Source: Rhodobacterales bacterium (GTDB lineage: Bacteria; Pseudomonadota; Alphaproteobacteria; Rhodobacterales; Rhodobacteraceae). Taken from it: 50,283 bases of DNA. Where the stretch lies: NCBI GenBank assembly GCA_003249215.1, contig QKJR01000082.1:1-50283 (forward strand). The letters are read 5' to 3'. Made by a program: the position numbers and the translations under genes. Shown here one piece after another: positions 47,931 through 50,283 of this stretch. A model generated the notes under the pieces. The model was not told the DNA's origin. It searched no databases and saw nothing but the letters and a program-made list of their open reading frames with translations. How positions within the stretch are numbered: the stretch's first letter is position 1; every line of letters begins with the position of its first letter.

Positions 47931-48827
47931 TCAGTTCGACTTGGCTTTGCGCACTTCGATGATCGACTCGTAATAGTCATGGGTGATCGGAACGAAGCCG
48001 GAGGTATCGCCCGCCGCGACGCCATAGGCGCAATCGGGGTCGGTGGCGTGCAGGCCTTCGACGAGCGCCACCATCTTGGCCTTCACGTCTTCGGGCAGCG
48101 CGTTGCGGACAACGACCGGGCCCTCGGGGATCGGTTTCGATTTCCAGATCTCGACCAGATCGTTCATGTCCACGAGACCGGCATCGACCGCCTTGCGCAG
48201 CGCGCCCGAGTTGTAGCCGTCTTCCCAGTTGCCCTGGCCATCGGCCCAGGTCACGCCGGCGTCGATGTCACCATTGTTGACCGCAACGATGGTCTGCTCG
48301 TGGCCGCCGGTGAATTTCACCTCGCCGAAGAACTTGTCCATCGGCTCGCCGATGATCTTCGGGATCTCGACCGAGGGGATCAGATAGCCCGAGGTCGAGT
48401 TCGGATCGCCGAAGCCGAAGACCTTGCCCTTGGCGTCTTGCAGGCTGGTGATGCCGCTGTCTTTGCGGGCAAAACCGATCGAGTGATAGGTATAGGAGCC
48501 GTCGAGGTTGGCCTTGACCAGAACCGGGCTGACCGCGTTCGGGTCGGTCAGATAGACCTTGGCATAGCCCGAGGCACCGAGCCAGGCCATGTCGATCGTG
48601 CCGCCGAGCAGACCCTGCAGAACGCCATCGTAATCGGCGGGTGCAAACAGTTTGACCGGCACGCCGAGCGCGTCTTCGGCATATTTGCGCAGGCATTCGT
48701 TCGAGTTCAGACGGTCCTGGGCGTTTTCGCCACCCAGAAGGCCGATGTTGAAGGCGGTGATGCCCTCGGCGCCGGCGGCGCCGGTCAGGGCAGTGGTCGC
48801 GGCCATTACGGCGAGCAGTTTCTTCAT
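47931..48827 (-). CDS. phnD: Phosphonate ABC transporter substrate-binding protein
   Basis: This 298-residue periplasmic protein has a signal peptide (cut near GAAGAEG, about residue 19) and the PhnD fold. LLGGENAQDRLNSNECL, GLLGGTIDMAWLGASGYAKVY and GFGDPNSTSGYLIPS are the strand-loop regions that hold the phosphonate group. It delivers phosphonates to the PhnE pair. A strong terminator-like hairpin separates it from phnC upstream. The ATG at 48827 has GGAGACG before it. Confidence 0.95.
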   Translation of the reverse strand: MKKLLAVMAATTALTGAAGAEGITAFNIGLLGGENAQDRLNSNECLRKYAEDALGVPVKLFAPADYDGVLQGLLGGTIDMAWLGASGYAKVYLTDPNAVSPVLVKANLDGSYTYHSIGFARKDSGITSLQDAKGKVFGFGDPNSTSGYLIPSVEIPKIIGEPMDKFFGEVKFTGGHEQTIVAVNNGDIDAGVTWADGQGNWEDGYNSGALRKAVDAGLVDMNDLVEIWKSKPIPEGPVVVRNALPEDVKAKMVALVEGLHATDPDCAYGVAAGDTSGFVPITHDYYESIIEVRKAKSN

Positions 48828-48840
48828 GGTCGTCTCCGGT

Positions 48841-48870
48841 TGAAAAAGCCCCGGTCGTGCGGACCGGGGC
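48841..48870 (-). terminator. Rho-independent terminator between phnC and phnD
   Basis: GCCCCGGTC (48848-48856) and GACCGGGGC (48862-48870) form a perfect nine-base stem. On the minus strand it is followed by five U's (48847-48843), a classic terminator, eight bases after the phnC stop and before the phnD ribosome site. Confidence 0.8.
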
Positions 48871-48877
48871 GGGAAAG

Positions 48878-49699
48878 TCAGGTCTCGAGCATCGCGCGGG
48901 CATAGCCCTCGTCGGTGCCCAGATGCTCGATCGAGGTCGAGGTGGCGGCCTCGGAGAAGGTCTCGTCCGCGCCATAGATGTCGCGCGCGGCGCCGAGCGT
49001 CAGTTGCTCGGGCGTGCCGTCGAAGACGATGCGCCCGTCGCGCATCCCGATCACCCGGTCGCAATAGCGCCGCGCGGTGTCGAGCGTGTGCAGGTTGGCG
49101 ATGACCATGCGGCCATCCTCGACGTTGATGCGCTTCAATGTGTCCATCACGATCTGCGCGTTCATCGGGTCGAGCGAGGCGATGGGCTCATCCGCCAGAA
49201 TGATCTTCGGGTCCTGCATCAGCGCGCGGGCGATGGCGACGCGCTGCTGCTGCCCGCCCGAGAGCGCCTCGGCGCGTTTCGGGGCCTGTTCGGCGATGCC
49301 GAGCCGGTCGAGGATCTCGAGCGCGCGGGTGATGTCACCCTCGGGCCAGAGGTTGAAGAGGGTGCGCAGCGTGCCGCGCCGGTTCAGGAGGCCATGGAGC
49401 ACGTTCGAGGCCACATCCATCCGCGGCACCAGATTGAACTGCTGGAAGACCATGGCACAGTGGCTCTGCCAGGCGCGGGTCTCGGCGCCTTTGAGCGCGA
49501 GGACATCGGTGCCCTCGACCAGAATGCGCCCCGAGGTGGCGTCGGTCAGGCGGTTGAGCATCCGCAGGAAGGTCGACTTGCCCGCGCCCGAGCGTCCGAT
49601 GATGCCGACAAAGCCGGGGCGGTCGAGCGAAAAGGAAATGTTGTCGACCGCGGCCTTGGAGCCGAAGACCTTGCTGACATTCTCGACGACAAATTCCAT
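48878..49699 (-). CDS. phnC: Phosphonate ABC transporter ATPase
   Basis: This 273-residue ABC ATPase has Walker [10 protein letters not shown] at 35-43, [19 protein letters not shown], signature [15 protein letters not shown] and Walker [13 protein letters not shown]. It drives phosphonate import with PhnD and the two PhnE proteins. The ATG at 49699 is preferred over an upstream in-frame start that would run into the promoter. A Pho-box-like array lies 42 bases upstream. Confidence 0.95.
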   Translation of the reverse strand: MEFVVENVSKVFGSKAAVDNISFSLDRPGFVGIIGRSGAGKSTFLRMLNRLTDATSGRILVEGTDVLALKGAETRAWQSHCAMVFQQFNLVPRMDVASNVLHGLLNRRGTLRTLFNLWPEGDITRALEILDRLGIAEQAPKRAEALSGGQQQRVAIARALMQDPKIILADEPIASLDPMNAQIVMDTLKRINVEDGRMVIANLHTLDTARRYCDRVIGMRDGRIVFDGTPEQLTLGAARDIYGADETFSEAATSTSIEHLGTDEGYARAMLET

Positions 49700-49740
49700 C
49701 CGGACCCCCGTGGCAAGCGCGGATCGGCTACAGGGCGAAT

Positions 49741-49769
49741 ATGACGGTTTCGCCACGGTTCGCTGACAG
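49741..49769 (-). promoter_or_regulatory. Pho-box-like array upstream of phnC
   Basis: On the minus strand three heptamers occur at exact 11-base steps: CTGTCAG (49769-49763), CCGTGGC (49758-49752) and CCGTCAT (49747-49741). The first and last agree well with the PhoB heptamer CTGTCAT; the middle one is weaker. Confidence 0.6.
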
Positions 49770-49819
49770 TTCAGCAAAACCGACCTAAATCGCGCTGCGA
49801 CGCCACGGAAGCCGGGCGG

Positions 49820-49843
49820 GCGCCTGTCCGAAAGGACAGGCGC
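49820..49843 (-). terminator. Hairpin between ccr and phnC
   Basis: GCGCCTGTCC (49820-49829) and GGACAGGCGC (49834-49843) make a perfect 10-base stem with a four-base loop (GAAA on the plus strand). It follows the ccr terminator and may back it up. Confidence 0.5.
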
Positions 49844-49847
49844 AAAT

Positions 49848-49872
49848 GAAAACCGCGCCCCTAAGGGCGCGG
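49848..49872 (-). terminator. Rho-independent terminator of ccr
   Basis: CCGCGCCC (49853-49860) and GGGCGCGG (49865-49872) form an eight-base stem with a four-base loop. On the minus strand it is followed by four U's and lies 27 bases after the ccr stop. Confidence 0.8.
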
Positions 49873-49899
49873 CATCTTAGCGTTGCGCGAGGTCGCAGA

Positions 49900-50283
49900 T
49901 CAGGCCTTGGGGCCGGCCGCCAGCGCATCCTCGAAGGTGCGCAGCCCGGTGCGGGGCGACTGCACGAGCACGGCCATGTTGCCGGGCTTGTGCTGGTTGC
50001 GCAGCATTTTGGTATGGGCCTGCGGGATCTGATCCCAGGGGAAGACCTCGGACATGCAGGGGTCGATCCGGCGCTCGATCATCATCTTGTTCGCGGCCGA
50101 CGCCTGTTTCAGGTGCGCGAAGTGCGAGCCCTGCAGGCGCTTCTGGTGCATCCACATGTAGCGCACGTCGAAGGTGCAGTTGAAGCCCGAGGTGCCCGCG
50201 CAGATCACGACCATGCCGCCCTTCTTGCACACGAGCGAGCTGACCGGGAAGGTCGCCTCGCCGGGGTGTTCGAAGACCATGTC
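49900..50283 (-). CDS. ccr: Crotonyl-CoA carboxylase/reductase, partial (C-terminus)
   Basis: The last 127 or so residues of a zinc-less medium-chain dehydrogenase are present. VVICAGTSGFNCTFDVRYM, WMHQKRLQGSHFAHLKQA, IDPCMSEVFPWDQIPQAH and the ending TFEDALAAGPKA match Ccr, which carboxylates and reduces crotonyl-CoA to ethylmalonyl-CoA with NADPH. This is the key step of the ethylmalonyl-CoA pathway for acetate assimilation, common in Rhodobacterales and methylotrophic alphaproteobacteria. The 5' part lies beyond the right edge. Confidence 0.95.
   Translation of the reverse strand, partial: DMVFEHPGEATFPVSSLVCKKGGMVVICAGTSGFNCTFDVRYMWMHQKRLQGSHFAHLKQASAANKMMIERRIDPCMSEVFPWDQIPQAHTKMLRNQHKPGNMAVLVQSPRTGLRTFEDALAAGPKA

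Overview
The window is high-GC alphaproteobacterial DNA, most likely from the Rhodobacterales (Rhodobacter/Paracoccus group). The evidence is an rpmH stub at the left edge, a ccr gene (ethylmalonyl-CoA pathway) at the right edge, a tRNA-Arg(ACG), a plcP-agt lipid-remodelling operon, a full C-P lyase locus, and a short repeat (GAGTATTT...CCAAGGAAA) that I recall as common between genes in this group. No insertion sequence, integrase, prophage or CRISPR array was seen.

Left part (1-16.1 kb). After rpmH (minus) come an orphan membrane histidine kinase, a small DUF4405-like membrane protein and tRNA-Arg. A LysR regulator at 2750-3667 then faces an amino-acid catabolic island: a DadA-like FAD dehydrogenase, a D-2-hydroxyacid dehydrogenase, a class I aminotransferase, an unassigned polytopic membrane protein and an IaaM/DavB-like flavin amino-acid monooxygenase. 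A second unit follows with a TRAP binding protein, a fused TRAP QM permease, a BASS-like permease and an Asp/Glu-racemase-family protein. A DavA-like nitrilase-family amidase abuts the island on the opposite strand. A LysR-type T-N11-A dyad in front of the regulator recurs with 16 of 17 matches before the TRAP operon. The island looks like uptake, racemisation or deamination, and a monooxygenase-plus-amidase route for an amino acid I cannot identify.

Middle (16.1-29.6 kb). Two secreted proteins with ClpP-like folds (COG3904 type) flank a pair of translationally coupled small genes (one secreted, one membrane-anchored); this four-gene island has no function I can assign. Next is an extracellular polysaccharide locus: a Sel1-repeat protein, a sulfatase/LtaS-like membrane enzyme with a C-terminal module resembling Ca-dependent xylan-binding CBMs, a UDP-xylose synthase, a UDP-sugar 4-epimerase, a cellulose-synthase-like GT2 and a secreted GH26-like hydrolase, closed by a strong terminator.

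Right part (29.7-50.3 kb). A small secreted protein and a LysR/YeiH-type exporter pair lead into phosphorus-stress genes. plcP, agt and a third glycosyltransferase (phosphate-free glycolipid synthesis) lie behind a Pho-box-like array. Then come ada, phnM, a 2H-phosphoesterase gene, phnN-L-K-J, two phosphatase-like genes, phnI-H-G, divergent phnF with a strong palindromic operator, a phosphonate-associated acetyltransferase, and the transporter phnE2-E1-D-C behind another Pho-box-like array. Lipid remodelling and phosphonate use thus appear grouped, with three candidate PhoB sites and one PhnF site. Structured RNA elements lie inside both binding-protein operons: a hairpin after dctP, a terminator-like hairpin before phnD and another hairpin after it.
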